A stretch of DNA of 53,655 nt from Chloroflexota bacterium (GTDB lineage Bacteria; Chloroflexota; Dehalococcoidia; Lucifugimonadales; Lucifugimonadaceae), in the NCBI GenBank assembly GCA_002730555.1, contig PCAM01000013.1, forward strand, positions 1 to 53,655. The letters run 5' to 3'. Within the stretch, counting starts at the first letter, position 1; each line of letters opens with the position of its first letter. The notes beneath the pieces were generated by a model. That model made no database searches, was not told the DNA's origin, and saw nothing but the letters and a program-made list of their open reading frames with translations. Of the stretch, positions 8,975 to 18,302 are shown piece after piece. The position numbers were made by a program, and so were the translations under genes.

Positions 8975-9003
8975 TTGATCGCCATCGTGCGTACGAATAC
9001 GAT
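8975..9003 (+). promoter_or_regulatory. Possible sigma-70-type promoter of the methyltransferase gene
   Basis: TTGATC at 8975-8980 is followed after 17 nt by TACGAT at 8998-9003. Each box matches consensus at four of six bases. It lies in the divergent gap between modA and the methyltransferase and would give a leader of about 105 nt. This is a weak prediction. Confidence 0.3.
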
Positions 9004-9118
9004 GCAACATGGTAGAATCGGCTGCGTTACTGGCGGCATTTCGCCAACCGCTTGGCCGCTCGTGGTCCACTCGCACGCGGGCCGATTACACGAACCGCAG
9101 ATCCTGCAGGAGGGGCCC

Positions 9119-9958
9119 TTGGCCCAGAGAGCTCAGGCTCAGTCAGCTCAAGGCTATTCGTTTTCCAAGTTTGCCGGCCTGGACTTTTACGCAGAAGTAA
9201 ACGCCGCCACGCTGGATCTCGCAGAGATCGGCAAGCACCACGCCATTGTCGATCTTAGCTGTGGGACCGGCGCGATATCCAAGCAGATTCTGGAACGATT
9301 AGAGGACGCTAAGAACACCGTCATCTTCGCCATCGACCACTCGGCGGCCGCGCTGCGTGATGCAAAAGAGAACATCGGTGAGCGAAAAGACGCCGTCGTG
9401 AAATACGTTCAGGGTGAAGTGCAGAACCTGTCGGACCTGCTCGGCGAGAAGGTGGACTCCGTCGTCTACTTCAACGCCATCCACTACGTGCCGGACAAGG
9501 AAGACCTCCTGAGAATGATCAGGGAGGCGATCAAGCCCGGCGGGACATTCGTTTTCAACAGCTCGTTCTTCAAAGGCGCACACCCGCCGGAGACCGACCG
9601 GTTCGCCCGCAAGTGGATGATGAAGTCGCTCCGCATGCTGAAGCGTGAACATGGACTTCGACCGATCAAGTCAGATAAGACAGAAGCTCGGCAACAGCTC
9701 ACTCCTGAAGAGTACTACGAGCTCCTGCATGAAGGTGGGTTCGAGATCACCGCCGAGGAAATCCACCGCATAGAGGTCCCGATCGACGGCTGGTACGACA
9801 TCAGTGGTTTCCAGGACTTTATCGAAGGCGTAATGCCAGGAGTCCCGCTGGAGATCGCCCGGGAATGCCTTCAAAAGGCCTGCAAAGAGACCTGGGACGA
9901 GATGGAACTGGACACCGTTCCGCGCAACTGGATGATGATCGTCGCCTCCCGGGCATAG
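9119..9958 (+). CDS. Class I SAM-dependent methyltransferase
   Basis: The 279-residue product carries the Rossmann methyltransferase motif I (IVDLSCGTGAIS), an acidic motif II strand end (IFAIDHS), and a motif IV-like VVYFNAIHYVPDKEDLL followed by KPGGTFVFNSS. The C-terminal half is longer than a minimal methyltransferase and probably shapes the substrate pocket. The start is TTG at 9119-9121, with AGGAGG at 9108-9113; the long open frame upstream is antisense to modA and is not coding. It is divergent from modA and has no pathway context. The substrate is unknown. Confidence 0.85.
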   Translation: MAQRAQAQSAQGYSFSKFAGLDFYAEVNAATLDLAEIGKHHAIVDLSCGTGAISKQILERLEDAKNTVIFAIDHSAAALRDAKENIGERKDAVVKYVQGEVQNLSDLLGEKVDSVVYFNAIHYVPDKEDLLRMIREAIKPGGTFVFNSSFFKGAHPPETDRFARKWMMKSLRMLKREHGLRPIKSDKTEARQQLTPEEYYELLHEGGFEITAEEIHRIEVPIDGWYDISGFQDFIEGVMPGVPLEIARECLQKACKETWDEMELDTVPRNWMMIVASRA

Positions 9959-9986
9959 TCCGGAACCGGCCAACACTGTGAAATCA

Positions 9987-10013
9987 AACGCCCCGGTTAT
10001 CCATCGGGGCGTT
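9987..10013 (+). terminator. Hairpin terminator after the methyltransferase gene
   Basis: A perfect 9-bp stem (AACGCCCCG at 9987-9995, CGGGGCGTT at 10005-10013) encloses a 9-nt loop, 28 nt past the stop codon. The tail is only weakly T-rich. Confidence 0.65.
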
Positions 10014-10110
10014 GTTGCGTCCGTGGCCTTGACTGCCCTGACACCGCCGGGGCGGGCAGCGGCCCGCCCACACCCGTAATTCAATGACCCACTACCGAGC
10101 GAAACGGTGT

Positions 10111-10143
10111 CATGTCATCCTGAACTCGATTCAGGATGACATG
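10111..10143. repeat. Palindromic GTCATCCTGAA repeat, probable bidirectional terminator
   Basis: A perfect 14-bp stem (CATGTCATCCTGAA at 10111-10124, its complement at 10130-10143) closes a 5-nt loop. It lies between the convergent ends of the methyltransferase and carB, where a bidirectional terminator would be expected. Related palindromes occur at 28732-28760 and 45248-45271, and more distantly at 3300-3330, so it is a dispersed element rather than a gene-specific site. Confidence 0.7.
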
Positions 10144-10185
10144 GTCGGGACGGTCGATGGCGAGATCGACGCGACCACAGCAACC

Positions 10186-13100
10186 CTAGCGGTCTAGGTA
10201 CTCGTCCAGCCGCATGACGTTGTACGCTTGCTCGCCCCGCGCCAGGCTCTCTACTGCCGCCCTTGCCGTGTCTATCGAAGTAAAAATAGGCACCCGCCGT
10301 TCCGCCGCCGCCCTGCGGATGTGGAAGCCGTCCTGCATGATCGAGCGGTCGCCGGTCACCGTGTTCACCACTGCGCCGACCGACCCGTCTTCGATGATGT
10401 CGACCACGTTAGGGTGGCCCTCAGACAGCCGCTTCTCGATGGGCGTCACGGGCAGTCCGGCTGACTCTATCAAGGCCGCCGTGCCTGCGGTCGCGTAAAG
10501 CGGGTGGCCGCTCTCGACCAGCGAACGCACAAAGGGCAGCGCGTTCGCTTTGTCGGTATCGGCGATGCTCAGCAGCACGCTGGTCCCCTCTGGTATCGCC
10601 ATGCCGCTTGCGATGAGCGCCTTCGCCACAGCGCCTCGGTACTCGGTATCGATGCCCATCACCTCGCCGGTGGACTTCATCTCCGGGCCGAGGAAGGTGT
10701 CTACCCCCACCAGCTTGGACATGGAAAACACCGGCGCCTTAACGGCCACCAGGTCACGCTTCGGGGCCAACCCGGGCTGGTAGCCTTGTTCTTTAATCGA
10801 CTGCCCGCGCATCACGTTGACGCCGATCTCGATCATCGGCACGCGTGTCACCTTCGAAATAAACGGAATAGTGCGGCTCGAGCGCGGGTTCACCTCGATG
10901 ATGTAAACCTCTGACTCACCGCCGCTGCCCTTCTCGCCAAGCGATCTGTAAGAACCCCGCCCGGTAATCACGAACTGGATGTTCATCAGACCGCGGATGC
11001 CGAGCGCCACGCCTATGCGGTGCGTGAAGTCGACCACCGTGTCGACCTCTGCTTCGGTCATGCTGAGCGCCGGGTAAACGGCCATCGAGTCGCCGGAATG
11101 CACCCCGGCGCGCTCGACGTGCTGCATGATTCCCGGAATCAGGACGTTCTCGCCGTCGCACACCGCGTCGACTTCTACCTCAATCCCTTCAAGGTAGCGG
11201 TCGACGAGGATCGCCTGGCCGGGGGTCGCCCCCAGCGCGAGCAGGTTGCTGAAGTAGCGCACCAGTTCCGATGCGTTCTGGATGATCTCCATCGCACGCC
11301 CGCCGAGGACGTAGCTGGGCCGCACAAGCACCGGGTAGCCGATGTTGTCGGCAATTTGCAGCGCGTCTTCCGCCGTCATCGCCGTGCCACCCGGCGGCAA
11401 CGGGATTCCGACTTCGGCCGCAAGGTCCTCAAACCGACCCCTGTCGGACGCTTGGTCGATGGACGAAGCTGACGAACCAAGTATCGGCATGCCGGCGACG
11501 TCGAGCCCCTGCGACAGGTTGATCGCGGTCTGCCCCCCAAACTGGACGATGGTGGAGGTCGGGCTGCCACCGTCCTCTTCACCCCGTCCCGCACCAAACC
11601 CCGATTCATTCTCGATGATGTCCCGAACAGATTCATCGTCCAGCGGTTCGAAATACAACCGGTCAGATGTATCGAAATCGGTCGAGACCGTCTCCGGGTT
11701 TGAGTTCACCATCACGGCGCCGTACCCGCCCCGCTGCAATGCCCACGCGGCGTGCACAGAGCAGTAATCGAACTCGATTCCCTGCCCGATCCGTATCGGG
11801 CCGCTCCCAAGCACGATAGCCTTCTTGCCTCCCATCGGCAGCGCCTCATTCTCCTGCTCGTAAGTCGAGTAAAAGTACGGTGTTTCGGCCTCGAACTCCC
11901 CGGCGCAGGTGTCCACCATCTTGTAGATCGGATGCAACCCCCACTCCAGCCGCTGCGCCCGGACCTGCTCCGGCAGAAGGTCGGACAACGTGCCGATCTG
12001 GGAGTCGCAGAAACCGAGGCGTTTCGCCTCCCACATAAGGCCGCGCGTCAGGTCCTCAGCCAGCAGGCGGCGCTCCATCGACGTGATCCGTTGCAGCGCC
12101 CGGGTGAACCACGGGTCCACACCGGTCAGCTCAGACACTTCCATCGCCGACCAACCACGGCGAAGCGCTGTGGTCAGTTTCCATATGCGGTTGTCGTCAG
12201 GGTGGAGATCGAAGTTGCCGTCCTCCCACTCCGGGTCCTGCCAGAGCAGCGAGCGGCCGCCGACCTCCAAACATCGCACCGCCTTTTGCAACGCGGCCTC
12301 AAACGACCGATCGACCGCCATCACCTCGCCGGTCGCCTTCATCTGGGTACCGAGGGTGCGGTCACCGGTCGGGAATTTGTCGAAAGGCCAGCGCGGGATC
12401 TTGACAACGCAGTAGTCGAGCGCCGGTTCAAATGCAGCTGAGGTCCGGGATGTCACCTCGTTCGGGATCTCGTGGAGCGTCTTGCCGAGGGCGATCTTGG
12501 CCGCCACCCGTGCGATCGGATAACCGGTCGCTTTGGACGCCAGCGCGGAAGAGCGACTGACGCGGGGGTTGACCTCGATAACGTAGTAGTGCGGCGAACC
12601 TTCGGGTATCTCAGGCAGCGTGGCCGCCACATCGGCGCCGGGCCGCAGGGCAAGCTGGACGTTGCAGCCGCCCTCGATCCCGAGTCCGCGAATGATGTTC
12701 AGTGACGCCGTCCGGAGCATCTGGTACTCCTTGTCGGACAGCGTCTGGCTCGGAGCGACCACTATCGAATCGCCCGTGTGGACTCCCATCGGGTCCAGGT
12801 TCTCCATGTTGCATATCGTGACGGTGTTGTCCTCCCCGTCACGCATAACCTCGTACTCGACCTCTTTCCAGCCGACCAGAGATTTCTCAATTAAAACCTG
12901 TCCTACGAGGCTGGCCGCAAGCCCACCGCGGGCGATCTCTGTGAGTTCGTTCTCGTCGGCCGCAACACCGCCACCCGTACCGCCAAGTGTGTACGCAGGG
13001 CGCACGACGACCGGGTAGCCAACCTTTTTTGCCGCCAGGACGGCATTGCCCAGCGTCTCCACGGCTTCCGAAGGCGGGGTCGGCTCTTCAAGCCGATTCA

Positions 13101-13503
13101 TCAAATCCCGGAATTTTTCACGATCCTCGGCCATCTCTATAGAGGCGATCTGGGTGCCGAGCACACGGACGTTAAACTTCTCGAGAACCCCGGATTCGGC
13201 CAGCTCAACCGCCAGGTTGAGACCCGTCTGACCGCCCAGCGTCGGCAGAATGCCGTCGGGGCGCTCCCGCTCGATGATGCGCGATACAACGGCCACCGTC
13301 AGCGGCTCGATGTAGACGCGATCGGCGACGTCCTCGTCCGTCATGATCGTCGCCGGGTTGGAGTTGACGAGGACGACCTCGACTCCCTCCTCACGCAGCG
13401 ACTTACACGCCTGCGTACCGGCGTAATCGAACTCAGCGGCTTGGCCGATAACAATCGGGCCAGAGCCGATGACAAGAACCTTCTGAGGAGCAGAGTCGCT
13501 CAA
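10186..13503 (-). CDS. carB: Carbamoyl-phosphate synthase large subunit
   Basis: This 1105-residue protein makes carbamoyl phosphate from glutamine-derived ammonia, bicarbonate and two ATP. It has two homologous ATP-grasp halves, beginning [22 protein letters not shown] and [20 protein letters not shown], and a C-terminal MGS-like domain (about 970 onward). The start is TTG at 13501-13503, supported by AGAAGG at 13511-13516. It is the last gene of the pyr operon. The 165-nt gap to carA is filled with repeats, so it may be partly uncoupled from the upstream genes. Confidence 0.97.
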   Translation of the reverse strand: MSDSAPQKVLVIGSGPIVIGQAAEFDYAGTQACKSLREEGVEVVLVNSNPATIMTDEDVADRVYIEPLTVAVVSRIIERERPDGILPTLGGQTGLNLAVELAESGVLEKFNVRVLGTQIASIEMAEDREKFRDLMNRLEEPTPPSEAVETLGNAVLAAKKVGYPVVVRPAYTLGGTGGGVAADENELTEIARGGLAASLVGQVLIEKSLVGWKEVEYEVMRDGEDNTVTICNMENLDPMGVHTGDSIVVAPSQTLSDKEYQMLRTASLNIIRGLGIEGGCNVQLALRPGADVAATLPEIPEGSPHYYVIEVNPRVSRSSALASKATGYPIARVAAKIALGKTLHEIPNEVTSRTSAAFEPALDYCVVKIPRWPFDKFPTGDRTLGTQMKATGEVMAVDRSFEAALQKAVRCLEVGGRSLLWQDPEWEDGNFDLHPDDNRIWKLTTALRRGWSAMEVSELTGVDPWFTRALQRITSMERRLLAEDLTRGLMWEAKRLGFCDSQIGTLSDLLPEQVRAQRLEWGLHPIYKMVDTCAGEFEAETPYFYSTYEQENEALPMGGKKAIVLGSGPIRIGQGIEFDYCSVHAAWALQRGGYGAVMVNSNPETVSTDFDTSDRLYFEPLDDESVRDIIENESGFGAGRGEEDGGSPTSTIVQFGGQTAINLSQGLDVAGMPILGSSASSIDQASDRGRFEDLAAEVGIPLPPGGTAMTAEDALQIADNIGYPVLVRPSYVLGGRAMEIIQNASELVRYFSNLLALGATPGQAILVDRYLEGIEVEVDAVCDGENVLIPGIMQHVERAGVHSGDSMAVYPALSMTEAEVDTVVDFTHRIGVALGIRGLMNIQFVITGRGSYRSLGEKGSGGESEVYIIEVNPRSSRTIPFISKVTRVPMIEIGVNVMRGQSIKEQGYQPGLAPKRDLVAVKAPVFSMSKLVGVDTFLGPEMKSTGEVMGIDTEYRGAVAKALIASGMAIPEGTSVLLSIADTDKANALPFVRSLVESGHPLYATAGTAALIESAGLPVTPIEKRLSEGHPNVVDIIEDGSVGAVVNTVTGDRSIMQDGFHIRRAAAERRVPIFTSIDTARAAVESLARGEQAYNVMRLDEYLDR

Positions 13504-13692
13504 ACAATTTCCTTCTTTGACCCAACTGGGTCAACATGGCCCCTCTCCCGGTGGGAGAGGGTTGGGATGTATCTCCTCTCCCAGCGGAAGAGGACTAAGG
13601 TGAGGAAGAAGTCCATTGCTTCAAAACACGTTGAATACTGTTCAGTTGAAGTCACTTCTCCCTCACCCCTACCCTCTCCCGCTGGAAGAGGG
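13504..13692. repeat. Cluster of three CCCTCTCCC/GGGAGAGGG palindromes between carA and carB
   Basis: A perfect 9-bp palindrome lies at 13541-13561, with imperfect copies at 13575-13593 and 13672-13692. The last copy reaches into the 3' end of carA and carries its stop codon. The same element recurs at 18105-18126, 18244-18264, 32641-32661, 45345-45363, 46789-46809 and 48255-48277. Copies are often followed by a GGGGTGAGG-like tail. Confidence 0.85.
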
Positions 13693-14811
13693 GGTTCCGC
13701 CACCACCAACCAACCTCATGAACCGGTCAAACAGATACTCGGCGTCCTGCGGGCCCGGCGACGCCTCAGAGTGGTACTGGATGGTCATGATTGGCAGCGA
13801 TTTGTGCCGCAGACCCTCGACCGTGTCATCGCTCAAATCCCGATGCGTCACCAGCACGTCGTCGGAAAGCCCCTCACGAGACACGGCGTATCCGTGGTTC
13901 TGCGCCGTCACATAAACCCGGCCCGACTCCTCGTCCATCACCGAGTGGTTGCCGCCCCGGTGCCCGAACTTCAATTTGAAGGTCTCAGCCCCAAACGCCC
14001 GGGCGATCACCTGGTGCCCGAGGCAGATGCCAAACATCGGCACCTGGTCCGCCAATGACTTCGCGACATCCACGACGGACTCAAGAAACACCGGATCGCC
14101 GGGTCCGGGCGATAGCAGCACGCCATCGGGCGATAACGCCATCACCTGTTCGGCGGTCACGTCCATCGGCACAACAGTCACCCGCGCGCCGCGCTTCTCC
14201 AGATTGCGGAGGATGTTGTGCTTCACGCCAAGATCCACGACAACCACGTGCGGGCCGCCATCCCGGGGCGATCCACCGTCCCACGCATACGTCTCGGCGG
14301 TGGAAACGTCTGCCACAACATCAAACTCGCCGTAGCGGGGCGCAGTGCCAAGTTGCTTCAGGCCGTATTCGATATCACCCTGCGCAGTCACGAGCCCCAT
14401 CATCACGCCGCGCGACCGCAGCTTCCGCGTGATCGCCCGCGTGTCCACTCCGGATACGCCCGGGATGCCGTTCTCCGTCAGGTACTCGTGGACGGTCGAC
14501 TTGCTGTCGCGATGGCTCGGCATATCGCAGTCCTGCCGCACCACAAAGCCGCGCACCTGTATCCGCCGCGACTCCCAGTCGTAATCGTTCACGCCGTAAT
14601 TGCCGATCAGCGGGTATGTCGGAACAAGGATCTGGCCACCGTATGACGGATCGGTCAGCATCTCCTGGTAACCGGTCATCGAGGTGTTGAACACCACCTC
14701 GCCCGTGGCCTCGGCGTCCGCGCCGAAGCGAATACCCGGGTATACCGACCCGTCTTCAAGGACCAGGTACGCCGGCAGCCGCTCTTGTTGGGAACTAGTC
14801 AAGTCGCGCAC
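13669..14811 (-). CDS. carA: Carbamoyl-phosphate synthase small subunit
   Basis: This glutaminase subunit feeds ammonia to CarB. The class I glutamine amidotransferase triad is visible: nucleophile Cys in FGICLGHQ, with His and Glu in QYHSEASPGPQD. The N-terminal CPSase domain reads AYLVLEDGSVYPGIRFG. The GTG at 14809-14811 overlaps the end of pyrC by 17 nt, indicating coupled translation; a TTG three codons later is possible. The last dozen residues (GGGGTPSSSGRG) and the TAG stop are encoded by an intergenic palindrome, so the natural C-terminus seems to have been replaced. Confidence 0.96.
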   Translation of the reverse strand: MRDLTSSQQERLPAYLVLEDGSVYPGIRFGADAEATGEVVFNTSMTGYQEMLTDPSYGGQILVPTYPLIGNYGVNDYDWESRRIQVRGFVVRQDCDMPSHRDSKSTVHEYLTENGIPGVSGVDTRAITRKLRSRGVMMGLVTAQGDIEYGLKQLGTAPRYGEFDVVADVSTAETYAWDGGSPRDGGPHVVVVDLGVKHNILRNLEKRGARVTVVPMDVTAEQVMALSPDGVLLSPGPGDPVFLESVVDVAKSLADQVPMFGICLGHQVIARAFGAETFKLKFGHRGGNHSVMDEESGRVYVTAQNHGYAVSREGLSDDVLVTHRDLSDDTVEGLRHKSLPIMTIQYHSEASPGPQDAEYLFDRFMRLVGGGGTPSSSGRG

Positions 14812-16153
14812 CGGCCTCGTGAACTACTTCGCCGGCATACAGAGTCGTCACAACCAGGCCTTTCAATGTCGTTCCGGCGAGCGGGGTGTTCTTGCCCTTT
14901 GAGAAAAACGCCTCCGGCTCCACCGTCCAGTCAGCAGACGGGTCCAGCACAACCACATCGGCCGGGAGCCCCACCTTCAACGATCCCAGCTCTGTGTCCC
15001 CGGCGGTTGGACCAAGAAAACGGGCCGGGGCAGCCGTCATGCGCTCGATCAGGTCTTCCAGGGCCAAGTGGCCAGAGTGCACCGGGACCATGCACGACCC
15101 GAAAGCCGTCTCGATATTGCTGATCCCGTGCGCCGCTTCGATATAGGTGCATTCCTTGTCAGTCGCCGCGTGTGGCGCGTGGTCCGTGGCGATAAGATCG
15201 ATCGTTCCTTCGGCCAGCCCCTCAACAACTGCGTCCACGTCGTCATTGGTCCGAAGCGGCGGGTTCACCTTGGTGTTTGTGTCGTAAGCAGCCGTGCTCA
15301 GCGCCCCGTTCTCTGGCACAGCGCCGCCGAGCCCGTAGACCCACGACTCCGTAATACTCACGTGGTGCGGCGTCGCCTCCGCCGTCACATGCAGCCCGCG
15401 CTCTTTAGCCCGGCGCACCGCCTCCACTGCTCGGCGGGTGCTCAGGTGGGCGACATGAAGTCGTCCGCCGGTCAGCTCGGCCAGCGCGATGTCGCGCTCA
15501 ACCATCACCGTCTCAGCCTCAGACGCGACGCCGGTCAAACCTAAATGTGAGGCGATCACGCCCATCTGCATCTGGCCTGCGCCCGCTATCGACGGCTCCT
15601 CGCAGTGGTTGATAATCGGCAATCCGGTGACCTGTGAGTAGGTCAGCGCCTGCCTCATGATGTTGGGATCGGCCACCGGGTTTCCATCGTCCGAAAAACC
15701 GATCACCCCGGCGTCCGCCAACTCCGCCATCTCGACGAGCCGTTTACCAGCCCGCTCCAGCGTCACAGCGCCGATGGCGAGCACCCTAACGACGCCCTGC
15801 TCACGGCCGGTCCGCAAGACGAACTCCACGGTGGAGACGTTGTCCTGGTTCGGCTCCGTGTTCGGCATGGCGCAGATGGTCGTGAAACCGCCGGCCGCCG
15901 CCGCCCGCGTTCCCGTGGCGATGGTTTCTTTGTGTTCAAATCCGGGTTCCCGTAGGTGCGTGTGCACATCGATGAATCCCGGAGCAACCACCAGACCTGT
16001 GGCGTCGATAACGTGATATCCGTCCGGGACATCACCCGGCGCGCCCGTGATCGCCTCCACAATCCCGTCCTTCAACAGAACGTCGGCGAGCCGGTCGATA
16101 CCCTGTACGGGATCGAGCACGCGTCCGCCGACGATTGCGGTGGGCTTAGTCAC
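14795..16153 (-). CDS. pyrC: Dihydroorotase
   Basis: This 452-residue amidohydrolase closes carbamoyl aspartate to dihydroorotate. The metal-binding motif DVHTHLREPG is followed by AAAGGFTTICAMPNT, then ATDHAPH with the catalytic aspartate. Its length and motifs fit the Aquifex/Bacillus-type dihydroorotase rather than the short E. coli type. I place the start at the GTG 16151-16153, which overlaps the pyrB stop by 8 nt; a longer open frame reaching 16252 lies inside pyrB and is not used. Confidence 0.95.
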   Translation of the reverse strand: MTKPTAIVGGRVLDPVQGIDRLADVLLKDGIVEAITGAPGDVPDGYHVIDATGLVVAPGFIDVHTHLREPGFEHKETIATGTRAAAAGGFTTICAMPNTEPNQDNVSTVEFVLRTGREQGVVRVLAIGAVTLERAGKRLVEMAELADAGVIGFSDDGNPVADPNIMRQALTYSQVTGLPIINHCEEPSIAGAGQMQMGVIASHLGLTGVASEAETVMVERDIALAELTGGRLHVAHLSTRRAVEAVRRAKERGLHVTAEATPHHVSITESWVYGLGGAVPENGALSTAAYDTNTKVNPPLRTNDDVDAVVEGLAEGTIDLIATDHAPHAATDKECTYIEAAHGISNIETAFGSCMVPVHSGHLALEDLIERMTAAPARFLGPTAGDTELGSLKVGLPADVVVLDPSADWTVEPEAFFSKGKNTPLAGTTLKGLVVTTLYAGEVVHEAGARLD

Positions 16154-17258
16154 GGGTAGCTGACCTCGGGCAAAGCAGGTAGAGGACGGCCATCCGAATC
16201 GCCACACCGTTGCTGACCTGTTCCTCGATGACCGCCTGCGCGCCGTGGGCAACTTCCGAGCTGATCTCGATGCCCTCGTTCATGGGTCCGGGGTGCATCA
16301 GCAGTGCGCCCGGGTTGGCCAGCGCCAGCCGGTCGGCGTTAATTCCGTAAAGCTTTGAGTATTCCCGGAGATCCGGCAGATTGCCGGAATCCTGGCGTTC
16401 GCGCTGGATGCGCAGCGCCATCACGACGTCAGCACCCTCGAGCGTCTCCTCGACCCGGTCCACTACTTTGATACCGGTAAAAGCCGCGCTGTCGGGCTTC
16501 TCTGTGCCCGGTCTCAGTCCATAAGGCAGCAAAGTCGGCGGTCCGCACACCCTCACCTCGGCGCCCATCTTTCGCAGTCCCCATACATCGGAACGTGCGA
16601 CCCGGGAGAAATGGAGATCGCCGATGATTGCCACCTTCTTGCCGGCGATGTCGCCCAGGTGCCGACGCATGGTGTACAGGTCCAGCAACGACTGCGTGGG
16701 GTGGGCGTGCGTGCCGTCGCCCGCGTTCACGACCGCTGCATCGATCTTCGAAGCGACGAAGTAGGGAGCGCCGGAGTGCGGGTGCCGCATGACCAGCACG
16801 TCAATCTTCATGGCCTCAAGCGTGCGCACCGTGTTCAAGAGCGATTCGCCCTTGGCCACGCTGCTGGCAGAGGCCGACACGTTGATCACGTCAGCGCCAA
16901 GCACTTTGCCAGCCTGTTCAAAAGAAACGCGGGTGCGAGTGCTGTTCTCGAAAAACAGCGTCAATATCGTCTTACCCCGCAACGTCGGCGTCTTGCGTAC
17001 GTTCCGGGACAGCACCTCGTTCATACCGTCTGCCGACTGCAGGATGTGCTCGATCTCTTCCTTCGAGAAGTCGTCCAGGTCCAGGACGTTTTTTCTGGAA
17101 CCGGACAGCCCGCCGAACATCGATGGCTGGCTGCCCCGTGCGCGTTCCGCGCGCCTCCGCTGAGTCGCAGGCGTCTCCTGACTGGTCTGGGCCTCCGGAT
17201 TCGCAGATCCCTCTCGAGGACGTTCCGGCGCTGTCGTCGCCGTTCGCGTGCGTGCCAT
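16146..17258 (-). CDS. pyrB: Aspartate carbamoyltransferase with N-terminal extension
   Basis: This enzyme condenses carbamoyl phosphate with aspartate. The carbamoyl-phosphate loop FENSTRTRVSFE and HPTQ motif are intact, as is MHPGPMNEG near the end. The catalytic domain starts near residue 55 (NVLDLDDFSKEEI). The first 46 residues are an extra, disordered, R/T/E/Q-rich stretch absent from most family members. The ATG at 17256-17258 is preceded by GAGGAAAGG, so the extension is probably translated; the internal Met47 has no ribosome-binding site. It follows pyrR by 2 nt. Confidence 0.95.
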   Translation of the reverse strand: MARTRTATTAPERPREGSANPEAQTSQETPATQRRRAERARGSQPSMFGGLSGSRKNVLDLDDFSKEEIEHILQSADGMNEVLSRNVRKTPTLRGKTILTLFFENSTRTRVSFEQAGKVLGADVINVSASASSVAKGESLLNTVRTLEAMKIDVLVMRHPHSGAPYFVASKIDAAVVNAGDGTHAHPTQSLLDLYTMRRHLGDIAGKKVAIIGDLHFSRVARSDVWGLRKMGAEVRVCGPPTLLPYGLRPGTEKPDSAAFTGIKVVDRVEETLEGADVVMALRIQRERQDSGNLPDLREYSKLYGINADRLALANPGALLMHPGPMNEGIEISSEVAHGAQAVIEEQVSNGVAIRMAVLYLLCPRSATRD

Positions 17259-17260
17259 GT

Positions 17261-17842
17261 TTAGGCCTTTCCTCCGCTGTCAGCCGGAGCTTCGTTTCTT
17301 CTGACGAGCGCCACGCCGTCGGAGCCATCGACCTCCTCCAGCAACACTCGTACATCCTCGCCTCGCGCCGTCGGCACGTTCTTGCCAACGTAATCGGCCC
17401 TGATCGGCAGTTCCCGGTGCCCGCGATCCACAAGCACAGCAAGTTGTATCGAACTGGGCCGCCCGAAATCTAGCAGCGCGTCGAGGGCGGCCCGGATGGT
17501 CCGACCGGTGTACAGGACATCGTCCACCAGCACGACCGGGCGGCCGTCGATGGCGAACGAAATTTGACTGGGCTGGACGGGCTTGTCTGCCCCGCCCAGG
17601 TCGTCACGGTAAAGGCGAGGATCGAGCGTCCCGAAATCGGTCTCGGAGTTCTCGATCGAGTCGATCAGGTCTGCAATACGGTGTGCGAGATCGACGCCCC
17701 GCGTTTGCATGCCGATGACCGCGACCGGGCGTTCGTTACGCTCGAGGATCTCGTGGGAAATCCGGACCAGTGCCCGGCGGAGTTGCTCCGCCGACATGAT
17801 CAGTCTGCCCTGATTTTCGAGGCCGCCAGGTCCCTGGGACAC
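17261..17842 (-). CDS. pyrR: PyrR: pyrimidine operon RNA-binding regulator / uracil phosphoribosyltransferase
   Basis: The PRPP-binding motif VVLVDDVLYTGRTIRAAL and the segment RRALVRISHEILERN are characteristic of PyrR. It binds pyr leader RNA when UMP is high and shuts the operon down. A GTG at 17840-17842, 5 nt after GAGGG, gives 193 residues and aligns with the N-terminal length of Bacillus PyrR; the ATG at 17797 (MSAEQLRR) is the other plausible start. Starts further upstream lie within the leader hairpin and are unlikely. Its own leader carries a PyrR-binding motif, so it is expected to be autoregulated. Confidence 0.93.
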   Translation of the reverse strand: MSQGPGGLENQGRLIMSAEQLRRALVRISHEILERNERPVAVIGMQTRGVDLAHRIADLIDSIENSETDFGTLDPRLYRDDLGGADKPVQPSQISFAIDGRPVVLVDDVLYTGRTIRAALDALLDFGRPSSIQLAVLVDRGHRELPIRADYVGKNVPTARGEDVRVLLEEVDGSDGVALVRRNEAPADSGGKA

Positions 17843-17886
17843 AAAAACCCTCGTCATTCCTGATCCGGAGCCAGGCGGCGAGGGTT
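17841..17886 (-). promoter_or_regulatory. pyr leader hairpin: attenuator or RBS-masking stem
   Basis: On the minus strand AACCCTCG (17879-17886) pairs perfectly with CGAGGGTT (17846-17853) across a 25-nt loop that has its own small CCTG/CAGG stem. The 3' arm is followed by further T residues, as in an intrinsic terminator. The same arm contains GAGGG, the best ribosome-binding site for the pyrR GTG. An upstream GAGGG at 17910-17914 could pair instead with the CCCTC of the 5' arm, giving an alternative antiterminator structure. Both transcriptional and translational control are possible. Confidence 0.75.
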
Positions 17887-17941
17887 GGCGCTCGTAGCTG
17901 CGTGGTACGCCCTCAGGCAAACGCAGTTACAGGTACCGAGT

Positions 17942-17975
17942 GTCCTTGCCAGCCTCTCTGGACTGAGTTAAAGGC
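17942..17975 (-). promoter_or_regulatory. PyrR-binding RNA element in the pyr operon leader
   Basis: The minus strand of 17951-17964 reads AGTCCAGAGAGGCT, an exact fit to the PyrR recognition consensus ARUCCNGNGAGGYU known from Bacillus pyr leaders. Flanking CAG/CTG and CCTT/AAGG pairs complete the expected hairpin. It lies about 110 nt upstream of the pyrR start and just ahead of the attenuator hairpin. Confidence 0.88.
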
Positions 17976-18302
17976 CACCGGCCGTTCCGACGCAGCACGC
18001 CGAAACACTCGGTTGTCTCCGTAAAGGTTAGCACCGCCGGAGTGGCGCGGCTACCCGGTATCGGGGTATTGAGGCGGACGGGCGGAATGGGTTCAGCGAT
18101 TTCCCCCTCTCCTGGTCGGGAGAGAGCTGGGGTCAGGGAGGTTCAAAGTTGACGTTTGATCAATATGTATTCTCGGGACGGAGGGCTGGTGAAGGTCCAT
18201 CGGCTACACTCGGGATGACGAAACCGTAACTGCAACATACCGGCCCTCTCCCGGCGGGAGAGGGCCGGGGCAGGCGCGCCGCCGCCAGGCAGTACAACAC
18301 CC
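17976..18302. repeat. Intergenic region upstream of the pyr leader, with two palindromic repeats
   Basis: It holds copies of the CCCTCTCCC palindrome at 18105-18126 (imperfect) and 18244-18264 (perfect 9-bp stem, 3-nt loop). The pyr promoter should lie in its left part, but I see no good -35/-10 pair. No gene is supported. Confidence 0.6.

Noticed and set aside
8240-9118. Long 5' extension of the methyltransferase frame
   Set aside because: It is antisense to modA; the TTG at 9119 with AGGAGG is the supported start.
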